The notes beneath the pieces are model-generated. The model ran no database searches, was not told the DNA's origin, and saw nothing but the letters and a program-made list of their open reading frames with translations. DNA of 64,000 nt from positions 30,611 to 94,610 of the forward strand of contig JAIRVP010000047.1 of assembly GCA_031253835.1 (NCBI GenBank). The letters are read 5' to 3'. Positions 44,681 through 52,537 of the stretch are shown piece by piece (position 1 is the stretch's first letter; each line of letters opens with the position of its first letter). A program made the position numbers and the translations under genes. This DNA is from Burkholderia sp. Lineage in GTDB: Bacteria; Pseudomonadota; Gammaproteobacteria; Burkholderiales; Burkholderiaceae.

Positions 44681-45289
44681 ATGACTCGAGCGATCAAAGC
44701 GGCGCTCGCGGTAGCGGTGTCGCTGGCGACTGCGAGTGGAGTGCTCGCGCAGGAGCCGGCCTACCATCGTGACATCCGCGATCTCAAGCCGACGATTCTG
44801 GACCTGAAGGGGCTGTCGTCCGACGCGAACAGCGCGAGCCTGGATCTGAACGCCCAGGTTGCCGGGCTTGCCGCGCAGCACAGTGGTCTGTCCGTGCGGC
44901 AGGACAAAACGGCCGTCAGGGTGTCGATGCTCGGCGATGTCTTGTTCGATTTCGACAAGGCCAGCATCCAGCCGTCCGCCGAGCCCACGCTTCAGGACAT
45001 TCTGCGGCTCATCACGGCGATTCCCGCGGGTACCGTCGTTATCGAAGGGCACACCGACTCGAAAGGCTCGGCTGCCTATAACCGGGACCTCTCCGTTCGA
45101 CGGGCGCATGCCGTGGCCGACTGGCTCACGGCACACGGCGCGAAAAAATCGCGGCTGTCCGTCAAGGGTTTCGGCGGCACCCGCCCGGTCGCGTCCAACA
45201 CGCTGAAAGACGGTGCGGACAATCCGGACGGACGCAAACTGAACCGGCGTGTCGAGTTCGTCCTGCCGAACGCGGCCGGCGTGAAATAG
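44681..45289 (+). CDS. OmpA family peptidoglycan-binding protein
   Basis: A 202-residue exported protein. Signal peptide ALAVAVSLATASGVLA; a ~75-residue linker; then an OmpA C-terminal domain: DVLFDFDKASIQPSAEPTL, VVIEGHTDSKGSAAYNRDLS, RRAHAVADWL, and NPDGRKLNRRVEFVL with the Asp and Arg that bind meso-diaminopimelate. It is translated together with the small exported protein immediately upstream. There is no beta-barrel, so it is likely a periplasmic anchor protein. Confidence 0.9.
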   Translation: MTRAIKAALAVAVSLATASGVLAQEPAYHRDIRDLKPTILDLKGLSSDANSASLDLNAQVAGLAAQHSGLSVRQDKTAVRVSMLGDVLFDFDKASIQPSAEPTLQDILRLITAIPAGTVVIEGHTDSKGSAAYNRDLSVRRAHAVADWLTAHGAKKSRLSVKGFGGTRPVASNTLKDGADNPDGRKLNRRVEFVLPNAAGVK

Positions 45290-45336
45290 TCGCGGTAACG
45301 GCCGCGCGTTCTCCAGCGTGTCGCGTTATTTCCGCG

Positions 45337-45362
45337 GGGCCCATGCCGCTCGGCGTGGGCCC
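45337..45362. terminator. hairpin between convergent genes
   Basis: GGGCCCATGCC-GCTC-GGCGTGGGCCC, an 11-pair stem with one G-T pair, between the OmpA-like and serine hydrolase stops; no T-run. Confidence 0.6.
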
Positions 45363-45379
45363 GTATCGCGTTCGACGTG

Positions 45380-46561
45380 TTATGCCGCGCCGTAGACGGC
45401 GTCGCGCAGATCGAGCGTGTACTGGCCGTTCATCCCTTCGTAGAGCGTGTTCGACAGCGACACGACGGTCAGCCCGCGTGCGCGATCGACGAACCACGAA
45501 TGACCGTAGACGCCACCCCAGCGCCATGTGCCGACGGACTCCGGCGACGCGGCCGCCTGCGGGTCGTGCAACACCGAAAAACCGATCCCGAAGCCCGCGC
45601 CGGGCAGGTCCGCCAATTCGAAGTCGCCGGTCTGTACGCGGCCCATCTCGTCGACCAGGTCGGCCGGCAGGATGGCGCCGCCGCCCGCGCGCAGCGTGTC
45701 GAGCACCGTCAGCACGTCGCCGGCCGTACCGACCATTCCCGCACCGCCCGACGCGAACGCCTGCGCGTTGAGCGCGCGCGACGGCGAGTACGTGACGCCG
45801 ACGAACCCTTCGTCGATCGGCACGGTTTCGTTCTCGGCGAGCCGGTGCGGCTGCGGCGCGTCGTTGACGTAGGGCGTAGCGAGCCGCGCGGGATCGCGCG
45901 CGACGAAAGCCGTGTCGCGCGCACCGAGCGGGCGGAGCACGAGCGTATCGATCGCGTCGGCGAGCGGCACGCCGCAGACCGCCTCGATCAGCGCGCCGAT
46001 GACGTCGATCGACAGCGAGTAGTTCCAGTGGGTGCCGGGCGCGAACAGCAGCGGCACGCTCGCGATCCGGCGCAGGTTTTCGGCGAGCGTGATCGTTGCG
46101 CCATCGAGCCCGTCGGACACGCCCGCGCGCGCATAGGGGCCGTTCGCGTCGGTCTCGTTGAAGCGATAGTCGAGGCCGGCCGTATGCACGAGCAACTGGC
46201 GCACCGTGATTGCCGGCACGCGGCCGTCGGGCAGCGCCGGACGGAACTCGGGCAGCCAGCGCGCGATGTCTTCGTCGAGCGACAGCTTGCGTTGCGCGAC
46301 GAGCGCCATCGCGGCCGCCGAGACGATCGGCTTCGTCACCGACGCGAGCCGGAACAGCGTGTCCTCGCGCATCGGCGTGCGCGATTCGCGATCCGCGAAC
46401 CCGGCCGCGCGGCGGTAGACGAGCTCGCCGTCGCGTGCGACCAGGACCACCGCGCCGACGAGGCGCTGCGTGTCGAGCTGGCGCGACAGCACCGCATCGA
46501 TGCGCTCGGCGAGCGCGGGATCGGTTGACGACTGCAGTGACGAAGCGGAGGAGGAGGTCAT
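45380..46561 (-). CDS. class C beta-lactamase-like serine hydrolase (EstB type)
   Basis: A 393-residue esterase/transpeptidase-fold enzyme without a signal peptide. The catalytic S-x-x-K is LASVTKP (Ser75, Lys78), the second motif Tyr181 in HWNYSLS, and the C-terminal WGGVYGHSWFVD supplies the third. With ATG 46561 these numbers equal those I recall for Burkholderia gladioli EstB (Ser75, Lys78, Tyr181), supporting the start over in-frame ATGs at 46594 and 46615. EstB cleaves short esters and some cephalosporin side chains but not the beta-lactam ring. Natural substrate unknown. Confidence 0.9.
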   Translation of the reverse strand: MTSSSASSLQSSTDPALAERIDAVLSRQLDTQRLVGAVVLVARDGELVYRRAAGFADRESRTPMREDTLFRLASVTKPIVSAAAMALVAQRKLSLDEDIARWLPEFRPALPDGRVPAITVRQLLVHTAGLDYRFNETDANGPYARAGVSDGLDGATITLAENLRRIASVPLLFAPGTHWNYSLSIDVIGALIEAVCGVPLADAIDTLVLRPLGARDTAFVARDPARLATPYVNDAPQPHRLAENETVPIDEGFVGVTYSPSRALNAQAFASGGAGMVGTAGDVLTVLDTLRAGGGAILPADLVDEMGRVQTGDFELADLPGAGFGIGFSVLHDPQAAASPESVGTWRWGGVYGHSWFVDRARGLTVVSLSNTLYEGMNGQYTLDLRDAVYGAA

Positions 46562-46838
46562 CGGAGGTTCCGTCGTGAGGAGTCTGATCGACATGTTAGG
46601 GGCTGCCTGCCGCATGCGTCGTTAACCCTTACATGGAACAGGGCTACGTGGGCGGCACGCGTTGGCATTGACGCGCATCGAACCGGATGGCGGACAAAAT
46701 ATGCCCCAATCGGCCGGCGGCGTTCGTTAGAATCTGCTTTCGTCGAGGAAATGACGCATTTGCGTTGGTGCAGAGCAGTATCGAGTCGCAGGCGCTGCGC
46801 GCCCTGATTTCATCGTTCATCTTTCACCGGAGGCGAGC

Positions 46839-47966
46839 ATGCCAGGTTTACTTCCCGATGTTGACCGCGAGGGGCTCCTCGAATATTCGGTGGTGTACAC
46901 CGATCGCTCGGTCAACCACATGTCGCAGCGCTTCCAGGGTGTCATGCGCGACATTTCCGCCACGCTGAAAAAAGTCTACAACGCGAAGTCGGTCGTGATC
47001 GTGCCGGGCAGCGGGACGTTCGGCATGGAAGCCGTGGCGCGGCAGTTCGCGACGAACAAGAAGTGCCTCGTGATCCGCAACGGCTGGTTCAGCTTCCGCT
47101 GGTCGCAGATTTTCGACATGGGCAGCATCCCGTCCGAGACGACGGTGCTGAAGGCGCGTCCGGTCGAAGCGGGCCGGCAGGCTGCCTATGCGCCGGCGCC
47201 GATCGACGAAGTGGTCGCCGCGATCAAGGAGAACAAGCCCGACCTGGTGTTTGCGCCGCACGTCGAGACGGCTTCCGGGATGATGCTGCCCGATGGGTAT
47301 CTGCGTGCAGTGGCGGACGCCGTGCATGCGGTCGGCGGGATGTTCGTGCTGGATTGCATTGCGTCGGGCACCGTCTGGGTCGACATGCAGGCCAGTGGCG
47401 TCGATATCCTGATCAGCGCGCCGCAGAAGGGCTGGAGCGCGTCGCCGTGTTGCGCGATGGTCATGTTGAGCCCGCTCGCGCGCGAGCGGATCGATTCGAC
47501 GACCAGCACCAGCTTCGCATGCGACCTGCGCAAGTGGCTGCAGATCATGGAAGCGTACGAGGGCGGCGGGTTCGCGTATCACGCGACGATGCCGACCGAC
47601 AGCCTCACGACGCTGCGCGACGTGATGAAGGAAACCGAGGCTTATGGTTTCGACAAGGTGAAGGCGGAACAGCTGGAGCTTGGCGAGCGCATTCGTGCGC
47701 TGCTGGTCGAGAAGGGGTTCAGGAGTGTCGCAGCGGCGGGGTTCGAAGCGCCGGGTGTCGTGGTCAGCTACACGGACGACGACGGTATTCGTACCGGGAA
47801 GAAGTTTGCCGATGTCGGGTTGCAGATCGCGGCCGGCGTGCCGTTGCAATGCGACGAGCCGGAGGACTTCAAGACTTTCCGGCTCGGGTTGTTCGGTCTC
47901 GACAAGCTGCATGACGTCGATGGTGCGGTCAGGCGGTTCTCGGATGCGTTGAACCGGATTCTTTGA
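46839..47966 (+). CDS. class V aminotransferase
   Basis: A 375-residue PLP enzyme. Key parts: VVIVPGSGTFGMEAVARQF, HVETASGMMLPDGYLRAVAD, FVLDCIASGTVWVDM with the pyridine-binding Asp, and the Schiff-base Lys197 in SAPQKGWSASP. The fold type is serine-pyruvate/alanine-glyoxylate aminotransferase. ATG 46839 follows CGGAGGC. It stands alone; no neighbouring pathway gene indicates the substrate. Confidence 0.92.
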   Translation: MPGLLPDVDREGLLEYSVVYTDRSVNHMSQRFQGVMRDISATLKKVYNAKSVVIVPGSGTFGMEAVARQFATNKKCLVIRNGWFSFRWSQIFDMGSIPSETTVLKARPVEAGRQAAYAPAPIDEVVAAIKENKPDLVFAPHVETASGMMLPDGYLRAVADAVHAVGGMFVLDCIASGTVWVDMQASGVDILISAPQKGWSASPCCAMVMLSPLARERIDSTTSTSFACDLRKWLQIMEAYEGGGFAYHATMPTDSLTTLRDVMKETEAYGFDKVKAEQLELGERIRALLVEKGFRSVAAAGFEAPGVVVSYTDDDGIRTGKKFADVGLQIAAGVPLQCDEPEDFKTFRLGLFGLDKLHDVDGAVRRFSDALNRIL

Positions 47967-48148
47967 GGCGGTTTTACGGAGTGGGTGCGCGCCGGATCGT
48001 TGCCGGTACGGTGCGCGCGCAATCTGTTGTATTCGCGGCCACCGAGACGTGGCTGCTGCCTATTGGCGGCCGCCCGTGACCCGAAGCGGTTAGCTGAATT
48101 GCTTGAAAGCGGTCGTTTGGTGGCGTGTGGTATTCGGACAATCACACC

Positions 48149-48412
48149 ATGTTTACCCCGGAGCTTTCTGCACGTGATCGATCAGAATACATTTTGGTCG
48201 TCAATCATTTCATCGAGACAATCGAAGCATTCGAGCTGAGTGTCGCATACGTTCGCGCGCGTGTTCATTACGGGCGTCAACATGTCCCATCGCGTGCGGC
48301 GACGTTTGTCGTGTATTACGACGTCCGCGGGCAAAGCGTTGAGGACGATCTCGAAGTGCGTCTGAACAATGCGCTTCACGACGTCGTTGAGGTTCGGGTG
48401 AAGCGATCATGA
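48149..48412 (+). CDS. small protein of unknown function, first of an overlapping pair
   Basis: An 87-residue cytoplasmic protein from ATG 48149. Segments YILVVNHFIETIEAFELSVA and TFVVYYDVRGQSVEDDLEV suggest an alpha/beta fold. Its TGA overlaps the next start (ATGA at 48409). The pair is AT-richer than its neighbours. I do not recognise it; the coupling is reminiscent of toxin-antitoxin or immunity-type pairs, without specific evidence. Confidence 0.55.
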   Translation: MFTPELSARDRSEYILVVNHFIETIEAFELSVAYVRARVHYGRQHVPSRAATFVVYYDVRGQSVEDDLEVRLNNALHDVVEVRVKRS

Positions 48413-48636
48413 GCTTTCAACTTGTTGTGCAAGGGGACAGCGTCGAGGATGTCAGGGCCATGCTGACTCCAGCGTGTGGCGACGCTGTCGAAGTATTCGA
48501 GATTGATGCGAACAATGTCGGTATTTCCATTCCGACGTTTTTGTTCGACTCCGTCGGGGAGGAGACGATACGAACCGCGCTGGGACGTGCACGTGTCTAC
48601 GATCTCTACGCCGGTGTTTGGAGCGCGGGGGCTTGA
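48409..48636 (+). CDS. small protein of unknown function, second of an overlapping pair
   Basis: A 75-residue protein beginning MSFQLVVQGDSVEDVRAMLT with a central VEVFEIDANNVGISIPTFLF and acidic character. It starts inside the stop of the preceding gene, so it is translationally coupled to it. No signal peptide and no known family. Confidence 0.55.
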   Translation: MSFQLVVQGDSVEDVRAMLTPACGDAVEVFEIDANNVGISIPTFLFDSVGEETIRTALGRARVYDLYAGVWSAGA

Positions 48637-48696
48637 TCGAGAACCGATCGCCGGGATCGCATGACTGACCATCCCGCACAAGTGAAAGGACGAGCG

Positions 48697-49548
48697 ATGA
48701 AGGGTGAAGGGAACGGCCACGGTGGCGCGACGGCCAACCCGAAGCGGGCCGGCATCGCACCGATCCCGAAGAGCACCGACCCGCGCGACTACCAGCACGC
48801 ACCGGGTATCGCGGCAGTCATGCCGAAAGCGTTTCCCGACGGCTTCGTGGTCGCGGCGCACCAGCATCCGCGCGCGCAACTTGTCTACACGACGACGGGC
48901 ATCGCCGAAGTCTTTGCATGCCAGTCGATGTGGATGATCCCGCCCCATCGCGCACTCTGGATTCCGCCCGGCCTTCCGCATGCGATGCGCGCACATGGCC
49001 TTCTCGAAATGCGAACCGCCTATGTCGACTCGCGCGCATACCCGTCGACCTACCCGAATCAACCGCGACTGGTAGACGTTTCACCGCTGCTGCGTGAACT
49101 GATCGTGCGCGCGTCGTCCCTCCCGATCGACGCGCATCCCGCCGGACGCGACGCTCTCGTCATCCAGCTCATGCTGGCTGAAATCGAGTGGTCTCCCGAG
49201 CAGCCATTAAGGCTTCCATCCGGCCAGGATCGACGGCTCGCCCGCGTCTGCGATGCCATCCTGTCGAATCCGGCCGATCAACGAACGCTGACGGAATGGG
49301 CCGATGAAGTCGGCGCGTCGAGCCGAACCTTGGCGCGATTGTTCACCGCCGAAACCGGGCTGTCGTTCAGCCAGTGGCGGCAGCAGGCCCGGATTTCAGC
49401 CGCGCGCCCGTTGCTGGCATCGGGACGTTCGGTGATCGCCGTCGCGGCAGAACTGGGTTACGAAACGACGAGCGCATTCTCGACCGTGTTTCGCCGCTTC
49501 ACCGGCATGACGCCGAGCGCTTACGCGAAACTGTCCGATTCCGCGTAG
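48697..49548 (+). CDS. AraC family transcriptional regulator (cupin type)
   Basis: A 283-residue regulator. ATG 48697 has GAAAGGA 6 bp upstream; ATG 48661 does not. Cupin part: FVVAAHQHPRAQLVYTTTGI and MIPPHRALWIPPGLPHAM. AraC domain: TLTEWADEVGASSRTLARLF and SVIAVAAELGYETTSAFSTVF, ending FTGMTPSAYAKL. It closely resembles in layout the regulator at 16791, so the two are paralogues. The hydrolase gene 88 bp downstream is a possible target. Confidence 0.92.
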   Translation: MKGEGNGHGGATANPKRAGIAPIPKSTDPRDYQHAPGIAAVMPKAFPDGFVVAAHQHPRAQLVYTTTGIAEVFACQSMWMIPPHRALWIPPGLPHAMRAHGLLEMRTAYVDSRAYPSTYPNQPRLVDVSPLLRELIVRASSLPIDAHPAGRDALVIQLMLAEIEWSPEQPLRLPSGQDRRLARVCDAILSNPADQRTLTEWADEVGASSRTLARLFTAETGLSFSQWRQQARISAARPLLASGRSVIAVAAELGYETTSAFSTVFRRFTGMTPSAYAKLSDSA

Positions 49549-49636
49549 CAAACGTCTTTCCAGAACACGCGGGACGCGGCGTGTTGCACTTATCGTGTCG
49601 GTCATCAAACCCACCGACCGAATGAGGCAAGTCGAC

Positions 49637-50566
49637 ATGACGCGCTACGACATCGAATTTCCGTCCGAATCCACGACGCTGCGAGGCTGGTTCCACGAGC
49701 CGGCGCAGCGCATCGCCGAAAGCGAAACGCACCCCGCCATCGTGATGGCGCACGGCTTTTCGGCCGTGAAGGAGCAGTATCTGGACCGCTACGCGGCGGT
49801 GTTCGCCGCCAGCGGCTTTGCCGTGCTGCTCTACGATCACAAGAACTTCGGCGCGAGCGACGGGCTGCCCCGTCAGGAAATCGACCCGGTACAACAGAAG
49901 CGCGGCTATCGCGATGCGATCAGCTATCTGCTGACGCGCGCCGATGTCGACGCCGAGCGCATCGGCATCTGGGGCACCAGCTACAGCGGCGGCCACGTGC
50001 TCGAAGTGGCCGCCATCGACCGACGCGTCAAATGCGTGGTGTCGCAGGTGCCGACGATCAGCGGCTATCAGTCGGGCTTGCGCCGCACGCGCGCCGATCT
50101 CGTCCCCGCGCTGCTGGCGCGCTTCGATGAAGATCGCCGGCAGCGCTTCGCGGGCGGCTCGCCGGCCATGTTGCCGGCCGTCAGTGCCGATTCTTCGGCT
50201 GCCTGTGCGATGGCCGGCGCGGACGCGTACCGCTTCTTCACCGAGTCGGCCGCGCAATTTGCGCCGGGCTGGCGAAACGAAGTGACGTTGCGCAGCGCCG
50301 AGATGTCGCGCGAGAACGAACCGGGCCAGTATGTCGACCGCATCTCGCCGACTCCGCTGCTGATGATCGTCGCCGACCAGGATGTGCTGACGCCCACCGA
50401 CCTGTGTCTCAAGGCGTGGGAAAACGCGCTGGAACCGAAGCGGTTGCTGCAGATCAAGGGCGGGCATTTCACGCCGTATATCGAGCACTTCGACGCAACC
50501 AGTCAGGCGGCGGCGGAATGGTTCACGCAGCATCTGGCGCGCGTTGCAGGGGCGTCGAACGGTTGA
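49637..50566 (+). CDS. alpha/beta hydrolase
   Basis: A 309-residue hydrolase with no signal peptide. Oxyanion strand AIVMAHGFSAVKEQYLD, nucleophile elbow IGIWGTSYSGGHVLEVA with the Ser, an Asp in LLMIVADQDVLTPTD and the terminal His in GGHFTPYIEHFD. ATG 49637 is used; an ATG at 49622 is possible. It resembles dienelactone-hydrolase/dipeptidyl-peptidase-like esterases; substrate unknown. Downstream of an AraC regulator in the same direction. Confidence 0.86.
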   Translation: MTRYDIEFPSESTTLRGWFHEPAQRIAESETHPAIVMAHGFSAVKEQYLDRYAAVFAASGFAVLLYDHKNFGASDGLPRQEIDPVQQKRGYRDAISYLLTRADVDAERIGIWGTSYSGGHVLEVAAIDRRVKCVVSQVPTISGYQSGLRRTRADLVPALLARFDEDRRQRFAGGSPAMLPAVSADSSAACAMAGADAYRFFTESAAQFAPGWRNEVTLRSAEMSRENEPGQYVDRISPTPLLMIVADQDVLTPTDLCLKAWENALEPKRLLQIKGGHFTPYIEHFDATSQAAAEWFTQHLARVAGASNG

Positions 50567-50671
50567 GCGAAACCGGTAGCCCGAAACGAGGCGGCGACGC
50601 CTCGTTATATGGAGTAATAGCTGTAATCCCGCATGAAATCTTCTTTCCGCCGACTCCGGCTAGACTGGTTT

Positions 50672-50741
50672 CACCTTGTCCCCCCCAAGGTGTTGTGTGA
50701 CCTCCGCTCGGCCCGCGCTTTTCAGCGTGGGCCAATTTTTT
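50672..50741 (+). ncRNA. compact small RNA candidate with C-rich loop
   Basis: Two hairpins back to back: CACCTTG-TCCCCCC-CAAGGTG (50672-50692), with a loop of seven bases including six C, then after a 17-nt single strand containing CCTCCG the terminator GGCCCGCGCT-TTTC-AGCGTGGGCC (50710-50733) and AATTTTTT. A TAGACT -10-like element at 50661 gives a start near 50672; no good -35 was found. C-rich loops and CCTCC can pair with ribosome sites. Length about 70 nt. Confidence 0.6.
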
Positions 50742-50803
50742 CGAGCGGGTGTCGTCGACGGCCGAATGATCGCCAGCCGGATGCGCATTGGAGGAAACGT
50801 AGC

Positions 50804-51193
50804 GTGACAGTACAACCGCCCGCCCGTGATGCCGGATTGCTCGCGCGCTTCGTCGCGTTGCGTGCAGCGATGGCAGGCGCCGCGATGTTCATCGTTCCGG
50901 CGGCATTCGCGCAAGCCGGCGCGCCTGTTACCAGCAGCGTTTTCGTGCACCCGCCGTCCGACACGGGCAATCGCGCGATCAACGAGAATTTCCAGTACAT
51001 CGCGCATCCGCCGATACGGCCGGTCGCGGCGAGCGAGCCCGCGGTCGCGCATGGCGCGCACCGGGGCCGCCGCGGGCAAGCGGGCAGCGCGAATGCTGCG
51101 GGTGCAACGAGCGGCGGATCGAACAGCGCAGCGGCAGTTCCGCTCCCGCAAATGCCGGCGGACGGATCATCCGGTGCGCCGGTTTCGCAATAG
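50804..51193 (+). CDS. small exported low-complexity protein
   Basis: A 129-residue protein from GTG 50804, with GGAGG 9 bp upstream. A signal peptide (AAMAGAAMFIVPAAFAQAG) leads to a proline/alanine/serine-rich mature chain with AHGAHRGRRGQAGSANAAG and no cysteines; probably disordered and periplasmic or surface-linked. Unknown family. It lies between the RNA candidate and the copy B repeat. Confidence 0.6.
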   Translation: MTVQPPARDAGLLARFVALRAAMAGAAMFIVPAAFAQAGAPVTSSVFVHPPSDTGNRAINENFQYIAHPPIRPVAASEPAVAHGAHRGRRGQAGSANAAGATSGGSNSAAAVPLPQMPADGSSGAPVSQ

Positions 51194-51278
51194 CGCCATG
51201 TCTCCGAATCCTTTCAGGCAAGCAGGGTGATCGACATGCGATCGTCAGCTATCGCGCGAATCCCGACAACGTCGCGTC

Positions 51279-51360
51279 GCGCGGCGTGACTGCCCGGTGA
51301 GGGGTGAGCGGGATTCTCCTTGTGTCTCGCTCGTTGGCCCGACTCTGTCGGGCCTTTTTT
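51279..51360 (+). terminator. 3'-end repeat element, copy B, with intrinsic terminator
   Basis: Second copy of the element at 43795: GCGCGGCGT start, the identical 21 bp at 51308-51328, and the terminator GGCCCGAC-TCT-GTCGGGCC with TTTTTT (51336-51360). It is about 85 bp downstream of a short exported-protein gene. Confidence 0.8.
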
Positions 51361-51466
51361 GCTGGTGAGCGGAGAGGTGTACGGTTGCCGGCTGTGTGTG
51401 GCACCATCGCGGTGGTCTCGACATCACACCCGGGTGCAGGCCAGCCCATCTATCCGAGGGGATCTC

Positions 51467-51841
51467 ATGTTTGACCACGTGAAATTCGGAGTCAGCGACT
51501 TTGCCGCCAGCAAGGCGTTTTTCCTCAAGGCACTCGCACCGATCGGTGCCGTGACGGTGGGCGAGGGCGAGCCTTCTTACGGGATCGAGATCAGTACGCC
51601 CGCCAAGTCTTCGCTGTGCCTGTTTCAAACGGCCGAGAAGCCGGCGCATCTCCACATCGCGTTCGTGGCCGACAATCGGCAGCAAGTCGATGCGTTCTAT
51701 CGCGCGGCGCTGGAGGCGGGCGGGAAGGATAACGGCGCGCCGGGGCTGCGGCCGCATTATCACGCGAACTACTACGCGGCGTTCGTCATCGGGCCGGATG
51801 GGCACAATATCGAGGTGGTGTGTCATCAGGCGGCGGGGTGA
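51467..51841 (+). CDS. VOC family (glyoxalase/bleomycin resistance-like) protein
   Basis: A 124-residue single vicinal-oxygen-chelate protein. It begins MFDHVKFGVSDFAASKAFFL and has LHIAFVADNRQQVDAFYRAAL and the C-terminal YYAAFVIGPDGHNIEVVCH, with His and Glu as likely metal ligands. ATG 51467 follows GAGGGGA. Dimer expected; substrate unknown. Single-gene unit after the copy B element. Confidence 0.9.
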   Translation: MFDHVKFGVSDFAASKAFFLKALAPIGAVTVGEGEPSYGIEISTPAKSSLCLFQTAEKPAHLHIAFVADNRQQVDAFYRAALEAGGKDNGAPGLRPHYHANYYAAFVIGPDGHNIEVVCHQAAG

Positions 51842-52084
51842 GGCTTCGTATGACAGGAATCCTTTCCGATGCGTCTCGCTTGCCGGCATTGCCCGAGGTC
51901 GCGGGCATGGCGCGACTTCTGGACATGTTTTCACTCAAGCATCCGATATTGCTCGGGGTTGCCGGCTGTGCGCCGTTGCTGGCGGGGAATGGCGATCGCG
52001 ATCCGTATCGGCGCCGGCAGGGCCCGTCGAGGCACGCGGGCCCTTGCCGGCATCGACCACGCACATACGCGATGCCGCTCGTCC

Positions 52085-52537
52085 TCAGCGAACCGTCGCC
52101 TCGATGCACGCGTCCCCACCCACTTCCCGCCGCACGGCCGCCGGCACGGCGGCCGGCACACGCGCTTCGGGCACCCGGAATACCGCGACCCGGCGGATCA
52201 AGTACAGCGTGACAAAGCTGACCATCACCGCGATCCATTTCGCGGCAATATTGCCGAGCAGTGCCGCGGCGACGTGCACGATGCCGCCGGTTAGCAGCGA
52301 GCCGAAGCCGCAACTTGCCGCGAACAGCAGCGCTTCAGCGAGCTGCCGGCGGCCGGTCGTGGCGGAGCGGAACACGAAGCGGCGCGAAAGCACGTAATTC
52401 GCGATACCCCCGATCAGGTAGGCAACCCACGCCGATATCCCGGCTTCGATTTGCATGGCCGAGGTCAGTGCGAGGAATAGCGACCAGTCGACGACGAGCG
52501 ACAGGGCGCTCACGATGAAATAGCGGGAGAACATCAT
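52085..52537 (-). CDS. GtrA family membrane protein
   Basis: A 150-residue protein with four membrane helices: FIVSALSLVVDWSLFLALTS, WVAYLIGGIANYVLSRRFVF, ALLFAASCGFGSLL and AAKWIAVMVSFVTLYLIRR. The NYVLSRRFVFR motif is the GtrA signature. GtrA proteins are thought to flip or pass undecaprenyl-linked sugars across the membrane. ATG 52537 overlaps the stop of the flavoprotein gene (52534), indicating coupling; an in-frame GTG at 52549 is less likely. The tail is Ala/Val/Arg-rich. Confidence 0.9.
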   Translation of the reverse strand: MMFSRYFIVSALSLVVDWSLFLALTSAMQIEAGISAWVAYLIGGIANYVLSRRFVFRSATTGRRQLAEALLFAASCGFGSLLTGGIVHVAAALLGNIAAKWIAVMVSFVTLYLIRRVAVFRVPEARVPAAVPAAVRREVGGDACIEATVR

